DNA of 64,000 nucleotides from Lentimicrobiaceae bacterium (GTDB lineage Bacteria > Bacteroidota > Bacteroidia > Bacteroidales > Lentimicrobiaceae). A model generated the notes under the pieces. The model was not told the origin of the DNA. It saw only the letters and a program-made list of their open reading frames with translations, and did no database searches. Position 1 is the first letter of the stretch; every line of letters begins with the position of its first letter. Of this stretch, positions 25,111-33,750 are shown piece by piece. The stretch is taken from NCBI GenBank assembly GCA_020636745.1, contig JACJXH010000003.1, forward strand, positions 124,001-188,000, written 5' to 3'. Made by a program: the position numbers and the translations under genes.

Positions 25111-25443
25111 TCAGCTGAAAATCAGGTTGTAATATCTGCGTATTCTTCCGGCTAACTCATCAATTGAAATATATTTACTTACCCTGAAGGTTTCTTTTCC
25201 ATCAAAAAATACTACAATGGTTGGACTGGCAAACACACCGTTAGAGGCTGATAGTTCAGGAAATTGTGCTGAATTTACATAAGAATGGGCCATCTGAGGA
25301 AACTCGCTGAGGAGCATTTGTTCAACTTTGGGCCTGAGTGCGACGCAGGGGGCGCAGCTATCGTTATAAAAATAGAGCAGGAGGGCAGGGGTGCTGCTGT
25401 TTAACTGATCGAGGGCTGACTGGCTATTTAATTCCGTTTTCAT
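25111..25443 (-). CDS. Thioredoxin-like protein
   Basis: 110 residues with a thioredoxin fold: LLYFYNDSCAPCVALRPKVE contains the redox motif CAPC at about 31-34, without the usual preceding Trp, and FASPTIVVFFDGKETFRVSK contains the cis-Pro. It has no signal peptide, so it is cytosolic. It starts 48 bases after the stop of the TIGR02757 gene on the same strand and may be co-transcribed with it. The sequence just before the ATG reads TAGCTTT, a near match to a -7 element. Confidence 0.82.
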   Translation of the reverse strand: MKTELNSQSALDQLNSSTPALLLYFYNDSCAPCVALRPKVEQMLLSEFPQMAHSYVNSAQFPELSASNGVFASPTIVVFFDGKETFRVSKYISIDELAGRIRRYYNLIFS

Positions 25444-25491
25444 AAAGCTAAATTAGCAGATTCTGTTCAATGTATATCTATAATTGGTCAA

Positions 25492-26265
25492 CTATTTTAT
25501 TTTTTCGGAAACCCCCATGCCAAACAATGCAAAATCATATTTTACAGGGTCATCAGCATCAAAAGAGCGCAGGTTAGCTGTAAGTTCTTCCACTGCCAGC
25601 CAATCATTTTGCTTGCGCTGAAGCAAACCGATTTTACGTGCTATATGACCCACATGAACATCAAGCGGGCAATAGAGTTGAGCTGGAGACAGTGATTTCC
25701 ATATGCCAAAATCAACACCTTTATGATCATCTCTCACCATCCATCTCAGGAACATATTGAGGCGCTTGGCTGTACTTCCGGCTGCAGGGTTGGCAATGTG
25801 CTTGACAGAGCGCGGCAGGTGAGGGCTTTTTAAAAATGTTTCTCTGAAATTTAATATGGCATGAAAGATATGATGCTCTTGCGCCTTAATTCCCGCTGAA
25901 AACGCCTCTTCAAGCCCGTTCCCGTTTGTGTATATGTTACGCAGAGATTCTATAAAAAACAGGCAATCGTCACCATTAAAAGTACGGTGCACAAAGCTTG
26001 TGAGCCGGCGAAGATCATCAGGGCCGGCATGTAATACAAAATCATGAGGAGCCTGATCCATCAGATTCATTAATCTGTGACCGTTTTTGACAATGGTGTT
26101 TCGCTGGCCCCAGGCAATGGTTGCCACTAAAAAACCTGAAATTTCGATGTCTTCGCGTTTCGAAAACAGATGTGGAATGGCAACAGGGTCGGACGGAATA
26201 AATTCAGGAGCGTTGAAAAATGCATATTTCTCCTCGAGCAGCGACTTGATATCTCTTGTTTTCAT
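25492..26265 (-). CDS. TIGR02757 (DUF2400) family protein
   Basis: 257 residues, with the family landmarks ISGFLVATIAWGQRNTIVKN, the DPVAIPHLF segment near the N terminus, PLDVHVGHIARKIGLL, and the C-terminal DPVKYDFALFGMGVSE. The C-terminal pattern resembles the helix-hairpin-helix region of DNA glycosylases, but the function of the family is not established. Its -7 element ends five bases from the ATG, so the mRNA may be leaderless. Confidence 0.85.
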   Translation of the reverse strand: MKTRDIKSLLEEKYAFFNAPEFIPSDPVAIPHLFSKREDIEISGFLVATIAWGQRNTIVKNGHRLMNLMDQAPHDFVLHAGPDDLRRLTSFVHRTFNGDDCLFFIESLRNIYTNGNGLEEAFSAGIKAQEHHIFHAILNFRETFLKSPHLPRSVKHIANPAAGSTAKRLNMFLRWMVRDDHKGVDFGIWKSLSPAQLYCPLDVHVGHIARKIGLLQRKQNDWLAVEELTANLRSFDADDPVKYDFALFGMGVSEKIK

Positions 26266-26269
26266 GTAG

Positions 26270-26277
26270 CAAAGTTA
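26270..26277 (-). promoter_or_regulatory. Candidate -7 element abutting the TIGR02757 gene start
   Basis: On the minus strand TAACTTTG matches TAnnTTTG and ends four to five bases before the ATG at 26265, which would place the transcription start at about the ATG. Confidence 0.45.
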
Positions 26278-26430
26278 ATCTGATTATGAGTTGGAGCCCC
26301 GATGTACTGAAAAGTATGATGCATGGTGTTGCATTTTTCTTTGTAAGCTGTAAATCCCGGGTATTTTTGTTTCTCATATCCTGGTGCTATTTGACCCATG
26401 GATAGATTTTGCAGCATTTGCCCCCATAAG

Positions 26431-26463
26431 AAAAGAAACCCGGTAAATATCTCACCGGGTTTC
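26431..26463 (-). terminator. Terminator of the T9SS-exported esterase gene
   Basis: 10-bp stem GAAACCCGGT (26435-26444) / ACCGGGTTTC (26454-26463), read on the minus strand and followed by TTTTCTT. Confidence 0.85.
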
Positions 26464-26490
26464 CACATTTACTCACACATTATTTCATTT

Positions 26491-27651
26491 TCAATTTTTC
26501 ATTACTTTCCCGTTCAGTACATGTTTCCCGCCAAAAGCTTCGATGAGATATAAGCCGGCAGGAAAATCTGAAATAGAAATATGATGACTACCGGTAACTT
26601 GCATTTGCTGGTAAACATTTCGTCCGGTAAGGTCTTTCATTTGAATATCAAAATATTCATCAGCGGGAAGTTCAAGGGTAAAACCGGAGGTAGCCGGGTT
26701 GGGGAAGATGCTGATTTTTGATCTTTTTAAATCCCGTTCTTTGATGTCGGTGGTATTGCAACCATCGGCAAGGGCTGCATTAAAAAATTCAAGGTACTTG
26801 GCGTCCTGGGCAGTACTGTGCCAGAAACTTCCTCCATGACCCTGTCCGGCAATCAGTTCATAGGTATGCGTTACATTCTTTTCAGTTAGCGCAGCATCAA
26901 AAAGTAAACTTGAATAAGGGGCTACCAGGCAGTCGTGATCGCCGCATGAAACAAAAACTTGTGGATCGTCGGAATCAAGATAGTGCATAGGGTTTGCGCT
27001 TTCAACTCTTTCGGGGCAGGTTGGCAGAGCGCAACCCAATAAAATAGATTCTGGTGAATTGGCTGCATTATGATTGGCGCTGGTGCAACCTATACCTTCA
27101 TGCCCATCCATTTGTAAAAAATCAGTAGGCCCGAAAAGGTCAACCACAGCCTGTACACGACTTGATACTCCTGCACTTCCCAGGTGAAGTCCTTCAACCG
27201 ATGGGTCGTTGCCTGTTGTTCCGGTAATGGATACCAAATGGCCGCCTGCTGATTCACCAATCAAACCGATACGGCAAGTATCAATGTGATACAAATCAGC
27301 ATGTGCTTTCAGAAATCTGACAGCCGTTTTACAATCAAAAAGCTGTGCAGGCCAGATGGAATCGCCGCTTAACCTGTAGTTTATGTCAGCGCAAATATAT
27401 CCTGCGTTGTAAAACGTGCGAAAAGAGCCTTGTTCTGCAATGCCTTTGCTTCCTCCCATAAATGCTCCTCCATGAATATGAATGATAAGAGGTGTAGGAG
27501 AATTTACACCTGAAGGGATGTAAAGATCAAGCATTTGTTTGGTATTGCCGTTTCCCACATAATCCAGATCAGAATAGGTGGGGGTTAGGGTCTGATTAAA
27601 TGCCAGAAGCGAACAACTGATAAAAGCCAGGAGTAGAAGAGATTTTTTCAT
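26491..27651 (-). CDS. Alpha/beta hydrolase (esterase type) with T9SS C-terminal sorting domain
   Basis: 386 residues. Signal peptide MKKSLLLLAFISCSLLAFNQ, then a carboxylesterase-like fold: oxyanion motif HIHGGAFMGG, nucleophile Ser in GLIGESAGGH (near 133), acid in SCGDHDCLV and His in GQGHGGSFW. The last ~75 residues form a type A sorting domain (ISIFPNPATSGFTLELP, then GLYLIEAFGGKHV and KVMKN), so it should be secreted by the type IX system and attached or released at the cell surface. It is probably a polysaccharide or ester deacylase; substrate unknown. A perfect-armed 18-bp palindrome lies 26 bases upstream of the start. Confidence 0.88.
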   Translation of the reverse strand: MKKSLLLLAFISCSLLAFNQTLTPTYSDLDYVGNGNTKQMLDLYIPSGVNSPTPLIIHIHGGAFMGGSKGIAEQGSFRTFYNAGYICADINYRLSGDSIWPAQLFDCKTAVRFLKAHADLYHIDTCRIGLIGESAGGHLVSITGTTGNDPSVEGLHLGSAGVSSRVQAVVDLFGPTDFLQMDGHEGIGCTSANHNAANSPESILLGCALPTCPERVESANPMHYLDSDDPQVFVSCGDHDCLVAPYSSLLFDAALTEKNVTHTYELIAGQGHGGSFWHSTAQDAKYLEFFNAALADGCNTTDIKERDLKRSKISIFPNPATSGFTLELPADEYFDIQMKDLTGRNVYQQMQVTGSHHISISDFPAGLYLIEAFGGKHVLNGKVMKN

Positions 27652-27676
27652 TGCACTTGTTTTTGAGGTTGATGGG

Positions 27677-27694
27677 CATCTGCAAATGCAGATG
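27677..27694. promoter_or_regulatory. Palindrome upstream of the secreted esterase gene
   Basis: CATCTGCA (27677-27684) and TGCAGATG (27687-27694) are perfect inverted arms around AA. The site lies 26 bases before the ATG at 27651 and just downstream of a near-consensus -7 (CATCTTTG on the minus strand). It may be an operator or an mRNA leader hairpin. Confidence 0.45.
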
Positions 27695-27884
27695 TATTTG
27701 TTTATCAGGTGCAAAGATGGAACAGAAACGAAAGGATAGATTTATTTAATTGCTGAGGCAGAAAAAATGGCGAATGAAGACGAAAAATGGCCTTGCGAAC
27801 CAACATGGTTTTGCCTGAATAAATGATTTTATTTGCTGATGACAATTTTGATGGTTGAATGTTATCTGAAATGAATTAAAGTTA

Positions 27885-27915
27885 AAAGCCTCTCTGCACA
27901 AGGCGGAGAGGCTTT
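27885..27915 (-). terminator. Terminator of the 2-oxoacid:ferredoxin oxidoreductase operon
   Basis: 10-bp stem AAAGCCTCTC (27885-27894) / GAGAGGCTTT (27906-27915), 29 bases past the last stop of the minus-strand operon and followed on that strand by a T-rich stretch. Confidence 0.75.
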
Positions 27916-27943
27916 CGGTGGTTGGTGTGTGTGTATGCGTAAT

Positions 27944-28498
27944 CTAATTTAAAAGAAATTTAGCTTGAATAATTTCTTTGCCTTTCGCAATCGCTTTTTC
28001 GTTTTCAGGAATCATACCATGATGACGTTTAGGCAGCGATTTTTCGAGTCCTTTGCGGATATATTCAGGCTGAACAATTGGTTTTAATTTCAGGTAACCT
28101 CCAAGTACTACCATATTGAACACCTTGGCGAGACCAACTTTTGAGGCTTCGTCAGCTGCTTCAATGGTGTAAATGTTGATGTCTTTACGGTCAGGATGGC
28201 GGGTTATTCCATTGGGATCGTAAATGAGTAAACCACCGGGTTTAACCATTTTCTCAAACTTATCCATCGATTGCTGGTTCAGAATAATAGCGGTATCGAA
28301 AGCATTAACGATGGGTGAACTAATACGCTCATCGCTGATAATTACAGTAACGTTGGCTGTTCCACCGCGCATTTCCGGGCCATAGGAAGGCATCCAACTG
28401 ACTTCCTTATTCTCCATTACGCCTGAATAAGCCAGGATTTTACCCATTGAAAGGACACCCTGTCCGCCAAATCCTGCTATAATGATTTCTTCTGTCAT
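27944..28498 (-). CDS. 2-oxoacid:ferredoxin oxidoreductase gamma subunit
   Basis: 184-residue gamma subunit. The N terminus EEIIIAGFGGQGVLSMGKIL and the segment PSYGPEMRGGTANVTVIISD are diagnostic of the POR/KOR gamma domain, which helps bind coenzyme A and the substrate. It is the last gene of a four-gene operon (ferredoxin, alpha, beta, gamma) and follows beta after 55 bases. The substrate of the complex cannot be set from sequence; related Bacteroidetes sets are annotated as branched-chain (VOR) or 2-oxoglutarate (KOR) enzymes. Confidence 0.9.
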   Translation of the reverse strand: MTEEIIIAGFGGQGVLSMGKILAYSGVMENKEVSWMPSYGPEMRGGTANVTVIISDERISSPIVNAFDTAIILNQQSMDKFEKMVKPGGLLIYDPNGITRHPDRKDINIYTIEAADEASKVGLAKVFNMVVLGGYLKLKPIVQPEYIRKGLEKSLPKRHHGMIPENEKAIAKGKEIIQAKFLLN

Positions 28499-28553
28499 GA
28501 CTAAAAAAATTTGTCTGTTTTACAATGCTGAAATGCAAGTTGCCGGTTTCAGG

Positions 28554-29330
28554 TTAATCTTCGTTTACTTTAATATCGCCAAGCGGGTAAAATGGGAACA
28601 TATTTTCAACCATCCATTCATTCGCTTTCACCGGGGTCATTTTCCAGCCTGAGTTGCAATTGGAAACGATTTCAACAAAAGAGAGTCCTTTGTTAAGTTT
28701 TTGATTTTCAAAAGCTTTTCGAATGGCTTTTTTGGTCTTGCGTACGTTTCCGGGGGTATGAACAGCCTGACGGGTCACATAAATAGTTCCGGGAAGCTGG
28801 GCAATAAGTTCAGTAATTTTTAGCGGGTTTCCCATTGAATGAACATCGCGTCCGTAAGGCGAAGTTGATGATTTCATCCCGGGTAAGGTTGTAGGAGCCA
28901 TCTGGCCACCTGTCATTCCATAAATACCGTTGTTGATAAAAATAATCACGATATTTTCGCCACGGTTGCAGGCATGAATGGTTTCAGCTGTTCCGATGGC
29001 AGCAAGATCACCGTCGCCCTGATAGGTAAAAACAAACTTTTCGGGATGTAATCTTTTAACAGCGGTAGCTACTGCCGGAGCACGTCCGTGAGCAGCCTGC
29101 TGCATATCGATGTTCATAAAATCGTAAGCAAGTACTGAGCAGCCAACCGGAGCTATACCGATGGTTTTATCCTGGATGCCCATTTCTTCGAGCACTTCCA
29201 TCACAATGCGGTGAGCAGTACCATGACCACAACCCGGACAATAACTTAATGTATTGTCGGTCATCAGGTCGGTTTTTTTGTAAATCAGGTTTTCCGGTTG
29301 CCGGATTTCTTCTTTGGTTATATTGGCCAT
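28554..29330 (-). CDS. 2-oxoacid:ferredoxin oxidoreductase beta subunit (TPP-binding)
   Basis: 258 residues. The TPP site is visible as GDGDLAAIGTAETIHACNRG followed by FINNGIYGMTGGQMAPTT. CPGCGHG near the N terminus and further Cys (one in GCSVL, one in SNCNSGW) are expected to bind the internal [4Fe-4S] cluster. It decarboxylates the oxoacid and passes electrons to the ferredoxin subunit. The gene starts five bases after the alpha stop, so the two are translationally close. Confidence 0.93.
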   Translation of the reverse strand: MANITKEEIRQPENLIYKKTDLMTDNTLSYCPGCGHGTAHRIVMEVLEEMGIQDKTIGIAPVGCSVLAYDFMNIDMQQAAHGRAPAVATAVKRLHPEKFVFTYQGDGDLAAIGTAETIHACNRGENIVIIFINNGIYGMTGGQMAPTTLPGMKSSTSPYGRDVHSMGNPLKITELIAQLPGTIYVTRQAVHTPGNVRKTKKAIRKAFENQKLNKGLSFVEIVSNCNSGWKMTPVKANEWMVENMFPFYPLGDIKVNED

Positions 29331-29335
29331 GACGA

Positions 29336-30418
29336 TTATCCTCCGATTATTTTTTTATGCATTGCTTCAACAACTTCGGTTGGTGAAGGAATAATTCCTC
29401 CCATGCGGCCGAAATGTTCAACTTTAACTTTGCAACCAACTGCAAGTCTGACATCTTCAATCATTTGTCCTGCGCTCATTTCAACTGTAAGAATTCCTTT
29501 CACCTGACCGGCAAGTTTTGAAATAATTTCGGTGGGGAAAGGGAACAGGGTGATGGGGCGGAGCAAACCAACCTTAATGCCTTCAGCCCTTAAAATATCG
29601 ATGGCTTTTTGGCTTAGGCGGGCACTGGTTCCATAGGCAACAATCAAATAATCAGCATCATCACATTGGATAGCTTCGTAGCGGGTTTCATTCTTCTCTA
29701 TCTCCTTGTATTTAGCCTGAAGTGCGATATTGTGCAATTCCTGGCGGCCTGAGTCAAGGTCAAGTGAGGTAATGATATTACGCTCGCGGGTTTTGGGTTT
29801 ACCAGTGGTTGCCCATGGGGTATTCTGAATGATTTCTTCTTCGGTAAAACGCGGGCGTTGTTCTTCCAGTTCAACTTTTTCCATCATCTGGCCAATAGCT
29901 CCGTCAGACAGAACCAAAACAGGGTTACGGTATTTGAAGGCAAGGTCGAAGCCAAGTCCGGCAAAATCTGCCATTTCCTGAACGGATGAAGGAGCAAGAA
30001 CAATCATGCGGTAATCGCCATGTCCGCCACCTTTGGTCGATTGGAAATAATCAGACTGTGAAGGCTGAATTGTTCCCAGACCTGGTCCTCCGCGAACAAC
30101 ATTGAGGATAACACAGGGTAATTCTGCTCCGGCGATATAAGAGATTCCTTCTTGTTTTAAGCTAATTCCGGGGCTTGATGAAGAAGTCAGAACACGTTTA
30201 CCGCAAGCTGCTCCACCATATACCATATTGATGGCTGCAACTTCACTTTCTGCCTGCAATACAACCATTCCGGTGCGTTCTTCAGGCTTTTCAGCCATCA
30301 GGTATTCCATTACTTCCGACTGTGGTGTAATCGGATATCCAAAGTATCCATCGGCTCCTGCGCGAATGGCTGCTTCGGCAAAGGCTTCATTGCCTTTCAT
30401 TAATCTGAGTTCTTTCAT
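29336..30418 (-). CDS. 2-oxoacid:ferredoxin oxidoreductase alpha subunit (VorB/KorA-like)
   Basis: 360-residue alpha subunit with domain I (GNEAFAEAAIRAGADGYFGY, then PITPQSEVMEYL) and domain II near the C terminus (VGLLRPITLFPFPTEIISKL and VEMSAGQMIEDVRLAVG). The segment TSSSSPGISLKQEGISYIAG is typical. This length is that of alpha chains in four-subunit enzymes that Bacteroidetes annotations name VorB (branched-chain oxoacid oxidoreductase). The product acyl-CoA could feed the ADP-forming synthetase at 38.5-40.5 kb. Confidence 0.92.
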   Translation of the reverse strand: MKELRLMKGNEAFAEAAIRAGADGYFGYPITPQSEVMEYLMAEKPEERTGMVVLQAESEVAAINMVYGGAACGKRVLTSSSSPGISLKQEGISYIAGAELPCVILNVVRGGPGLGTIQPSQSDYFQSTKGGGHGDYRMIVLAPSSVQEMADFAGLGFDLAFKYRNPVLVLSDGAIGQMMEKVELEEQRPRFTEEEIIQNTPWATTGKPKTRERNIITSLDLDSGRQELHNIALQAKYKEIEKNETRYEAIQCDDADYLIVAYGTSARLSQKAIDILRAEGIKVGLLRPITLFPFPTEIISKLAGQVKGILTVEMSAGQMIEDVRLAVGCKVKVEHFGRMGGIIPSPTEVVEAMHKKIIGG

Positions 30419-30441
30419 AAACTTTCAGTAATTAAAATTCG

Positions 30442-30666
30442 TTATTCCACTTTTTTCCTGTAAACAGTGATAACACCATCAGGACAAACGATAGCACAAT
30501 TGGCACAGCCAATGCATTCTTCGTTTATGGTTTCGGCATAGTTATATCCTTTGCCGTTCACATTTTTAGCCAATGCAATCACATCGTTCGGACATGCAGG
30601 GATACAAACCCCACAGCCCTTGCATTTTTCGATGTCAATTACAATGTCACCTACGACTTTTGCCAT
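30442..30666 (-). CDS. 2[4Fe-4S] ferredoxin subunit of the 2-oxoacid oxidoreductase
   Basis: 74 residues with two cluster motifs, CKGCGVCIPACP and CIGCANCAIVCP. It is the delta (ferredoxin) subunit and first gene of the operon, 23 bases before alpha. On the minus strand TAATTTCG, about 40 bases upstream, is a near match to a -7 element and may be the operon promoter. Confidence 0.93.
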   Translation of the reverse strand: MAKVVGDIVIDIEKCKGCGVCIPACPNDVIALAKNVNGKGYNYAETINEECIGCANCAIVCPDGVITVYRKKVE

Positions 30667-30840
30667 GTTATTAAGAGTTTAATGTTGTATTAGTTTGATG
30701 CCACGAAATTAGAATAATTTTATCATTCGATTGCCTGCAAACGTTTGCAAAATCATTTAATTTCTTTATTTATACTGATTTTAAACTGATCGGCAGTAAT
30801 TGGTTCACGTATTGTATAATTATCTGACGATGAATTATTT

Positions 30841-32172
30841 TTATTGCTGATGATGTTTTTTGAACCTTATCAAGCGTTCTTCCAAATCGGGGAATTGCGA
30901 TGGTTGTACCAATGATACGCAGGCTCTCAGCCCTTCAAGTCTTTCGCTTCCGGTGATGGCCAGCGATATTGCACTTATACCGTAGTAGAGCAGCTCTTCT
31001 ATCAATTCTTCACCGGTGAACCCGGGATAGGATATGGTAAAATAAAATCCATCGGCAACCGGTTCGTTTACATCGGTATCGTATACGATATGAAATCCGT
31101 TGTCAATAAAGAGACGTTTCATTATTTTGGCTTTTTCGCCATATACTTTTACCTCTTCCACAAAATTAAAACGTCCTTCGTTGGCTGCTTTAAGCATGGC
31201 TGCAAGTGCATATTGGGCCGAATGTGCCGTGCCTGAGCTTAAGGCATATACTGTTCCGAAAATCATGGCTCTCCCAAATATGTCACTATTGTAATAACGC
31301 AGCAGGCCCGGTGCTTTTTTATTGAAAAGCTCGTTTGAAATAACCATCATGCCTATACGCTGTCCGGCATAACTGAATGCTTTTGAACTGGAAATAAACA
31401 GTATATAATTGCCTGTGTATTTGGCCACCGAGGGCTGATAGGGTGCTTCGCCGGGTTTAGAATAATCTTTGCGGAAATCCATGCCAAAATAGGCCAGATC
31501 TTCGCAGATTACCACGTTATATTTATTGGCAAGTTCTCCTATTGTTTTCAGCTCATCGTCGGTAAAACAAATCCACGAGGGATTGTTGGGATTGGAGTAA
31601 AGTACAGAATGTATATGTCCTTTGCTGAAGTAAGATTCGAGCTTTTCGCGGAGTTTTTCTCCCCTGAAATCATATACATCAAAGCTTTCAAACTTTTGCC
31701 CAAGCACTTTGTGTTGCTGCTTATGTACCGGAAATCCCGGGTCGATAAACAGGGTGGTGTCGCGCTGTGGATCCATTCTCGACAGGGTGAGAAAAGCAGC
31801 AAAACTTCCCTGCATTGAACCTACTGTAGGAATACAGGCTTCGGGCATGACATCAATATCAATGAAGTTTTTAACAAACCTTGAAATTTCTTTTTTAAGG
31901 TCTGGTGTTCCGTCAATGTCGGGATAGATGGCTGCCACCCCATTGCGTAAGGCTTCAATTTCGGCCTCGGTGCCTATGGAGGAGGGTTTCATACCCGGAA
32001 TTCCCATCTCCATCCTGATATATTTTTTACCGGTTGATTGCTCTATTTTGTCAATTAACCGCTTAATCTCGCGGATACTGGCCTTCCCAACGTTGGTAAG
32101 GTTCATTTCCTTAATGCGCTCCGATACTACTGCGTAATCAATAGGAGTTTCCTTCCTGAATTCTTCTTTCAT
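30841..32172 (-). CDS. PLP-dependent aminotransferase, class I/II
   Basis: 443-residue fold-type I aminotransferase. Motifs: SNPNNPSWICFTDDEL (cofactor phosphate and substrate region), CEDLAYFGMDFR (Asp to pyridine N) and the Schiff-base Lys in FISSSKAFSYAGQRIGMMV. It ends 174 bases upstream of the oxidoreductase operon and in the same direction, so it may supply 2-oxoacids to it. Substrate is unknown; aromatic, branched-chain or aspartate-type are all possible. A 6-bp hairpin CTGCAT/ATGCAG lies 60 bases upstream. Confidence 0.88.
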   Translation of the reverse strand: MKEEFRKETPIDYAVVSERIKEMNLTNVGKASIREIKRLIDKIEQSTGKKYIRMEMGIPGMKPSSIGTEAEIEALRNGVAAIYPDIDGTPDLKKEISRFVKNFIDIDVMPEACIPTVGSMQGSFAAFLTLSRMDPQRDTTLFIDPGFPVHKQQHKVLGQKFESFDVYDFRGEKLREKLESYFSKGHIHSVLYSNPNNPSWICFTDDELKTIGELANKYNVVICEDLAYFGMDFRKDYSKPGEAPYQPSVAKYTGNYILFISSSKAFSYAGQRIGMMVISNELFNKKAPGLLRYYNSDIFGRAMIFGTVYALSSGTAHSAQYALAAMLKAANEGRFNFVEEVKVYGEKAKIMKRLFIDNGFHIVYDTDVNEPVADGFYFTISYPGFTGEELIEELLYYGISAISLAITGSERLEGLRACVSLVQPSQFPDLEERLIRFKKHHQQ

Positions 32173-32418
32173 TGTATTATGCTGGTTGGTTTTTTCGGTG
32201 TTTCACTTAAATCTGAAGACTTCAACATACTGCATAAAAAATGCAGATTTCAATAGCTTGCTGCAAATGAATGACTTATGGCCCTTCTTCTGACTTAGTG
32301 TAAAAAATATTCCTTAGTTCGTTATGGCTGGCAAGATATAGAAATGGCTTCACATGGCAATTCAATCAATGAAAAAATATTCCACAGATGAAAAAATAAT
32401 CGGGAATCGGCAATGTAG

Positions 32419-33108
32419 CTATCTGGTTTTCATGGAAGCCAGGGCAAGGATTGTTCCAAGGGCTATTCCAAGTAAGGCTGCAAACAATACCTGATAATCA
32501 GGCGGTAAAAGAAAGGTTATGGTGTGTGCCGGATACCAGAAGAACGGAATTGTTTTTTTGAACACGAAGTTCCATTGAACATCCCAGTTGAGGTTGACAA
32601 AAATTGTTCTGAAATCGATTGGACTGAACAGCCCTTTGATTGTGCCGCCGGTTTTTAATATATGGGTGTCGGTAATTTTATGAAAAGTCATCATCACAGG
32701 AGCATAAATAGTGTTCATAAAAACGCTGATGCAGAAGGCGATAAACAGCTTTTCGGGGCTGAAACCTGCTTTAAAGATTGCTGAAGCATTGGTCATGCCC
32801 ATGTATGTCAGAAATTCAAGCGTTCCTGAAGTAAAGATAACAAAAGCCAGTTTGATGGTGAGCCCGAGCACTCCCCATACAATGGCACGGGGAAGAATGC
32901 CAAATCCGGGGGTATTGTAGTGTCCGGTTTTTATTCTCAGCCCTATAACTTCGCCCAGCGTAGCCAAAAGCGCAAATTTGATAAAACTCATGACCATTCC
33001 ATGTTCGCGGTTAAACGAGTTGTAATACTCAAAAACCTCAGGCGATAAAAAGAATGGAAGAAAAAACAGGATTATAAAGATGGTAAACAGTAAATCGTTG
33101 CGCTTCAT
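32419..33108 (-). CDS. Membrane protein, possible Mpv17/PMP22-like
   Basis: 229 residues with about five membrane helices (around 7-24, 41-58, 73-94, 121-142 and 200-222). The last third reads NWDVQWNFVFKKTIPFFWYP followed by AHTITFLLPPDYQVLFAALL. This resembles the C-terminal signature of the eukaryotic Mpv17/PMP22 membrane-channel family: a W before the last helices, then P, F, a hydrophobic-Pro pair and a terminal helix. I do not recognise a bacterial family with known function. It has the best-matching promoter in the window, so it is a real gene. Confidence 0.6.
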   Translation of the reverse strand: MKRNDLLFTIFIILFFLPFFLSPEVFEYYNSFNREHGMVMSFIKFALLATLGEVIGLRIKTGHYNTPGFGILPRAIVWGVLGLTIKLAFVIFTSGTLEFLTYMGMTNASAIFKAGFSPEKLFIAFCISVFMNTIYAPVMMTFHKITDTHILKTGGTIKGLFSPIDFRTIFVNLNWDVQWNFVFKKTIPFFWYPAHTITFLLPPDYQVLFAALLGIALGTILALASMKTR

Positions 33109-33134
33109 GTATTGAACAGTATGTTATCAGGTGG

Positions 33135-33164
33135 CAAAGATAGAATCCTTTGTCATCTTTGCAA
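33135..33164 (-). promoter_or_regulatory. Consensus Bacteroidetes promoter of the Mpv17-like gene
   Basis: On the minus strand TTG, exactly 19 bases, then TATCTTTG. Both parts match the -33/-7 consensus (TTG-N19-TAnnTTTG). The ATG follows 26 bases later. Confidence 0.65.
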
Positions 33165-33264
33165 AAACATATCTTTGGGTTCTTCAAAATCCACAATTTC
33201 ACTTAACCGGCACTGTCGGGCGGGTTTCTTTTATACAAAATACAGGCTGATTTGCACTGGGGCA

Positions 33265-33705
33265 CTATTTCTTAAACGGAAGTATCAGATAGGTGTAAAC
33301 TTTACATCCAAGGCAATAGCCCAGCACACTTTCAAGAAGAGCGCAAAAAATAAGAATATAGCCTGTTATCTCAGCGGCAAGTGCATAACCGGCAAACAGG
33401 AAAAAAGCAATCAATAAACCGAACACCATGCCCAGGCCGGCAGAAAAACGCTTTGGCGCGGCGTCAATCATGCGTGGGCTAAGCCTGAGTGTCCCGGCTA
33501 TGATGTTGGTAAATATCTTTAACGGGCTTGCATTCCCCTTGCTGAATGCCCTGAGGGCAAAATCAATGGTCATGGCAGCGGCTATAACCCAGGCGCCTGT
33601 TAATAAGGTAAAAGCACTTAAAATTACAATCTCAAAGGCAATAAGCCTCACAATGTTTTCATTCACCCTTTCATCGGAAACCGGGCAACTTAGTGGTTCG
33701 TTCAT
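33265..33705 (-). CDS. DUF4395 family membrane protein
   Basis: 146 residues with four membrane helices and two conserved cysteine segments: CPVSDERVNENIVRLIAFEI at the N terminus and LGYCLGCKVYTYL at the C terminus. Those are the marks of DUF4395, whose function is not known; the cysteines may hold a metal or act in redox chemistry. The ATG at 33705 (MNEPLSCPVSDERV) is preferred; an in-frame upstream extension would overlap the divergent gene. It is divergent from the DUF5995 gene by 45 bases. Confidence 0.8.
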   Translation of the reverse strand: MNEPLSCPVSDERVNENIVRLIAFEIVILSAFTLLTGAWVIAAAMTIDFALRAFSKGNASPLKIFTNIIAGTLRLSPRMIDAAPKRFSAGLGMVFGLLIAFFLFAGYALAAEITGYILIFCALLESVLGYCLGCKVYTYLILPFKK

Positions 33706-33750
33706 AAACTTAAAATTCGATGGTAAAAATAAACAATTATTGCCAACTGT

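Noticed and set aside
21515..27695. Shared 10-mer TGCAGATGTA upstream of the MFS gene and of the secreted esterase
   Set aside because: Two occurrences 6 kb apart; only the second is part of a palindrome. Chance is a sufficient explanation.
32230..32246. Regulatory hairpin CTGCAT-AAAAA-ATGCAG upstream of the aminotransferase
   Set aside because: Six-bp arms with an A loop are expected by chance in AT-rich DNA; no promoter nearby supports it.
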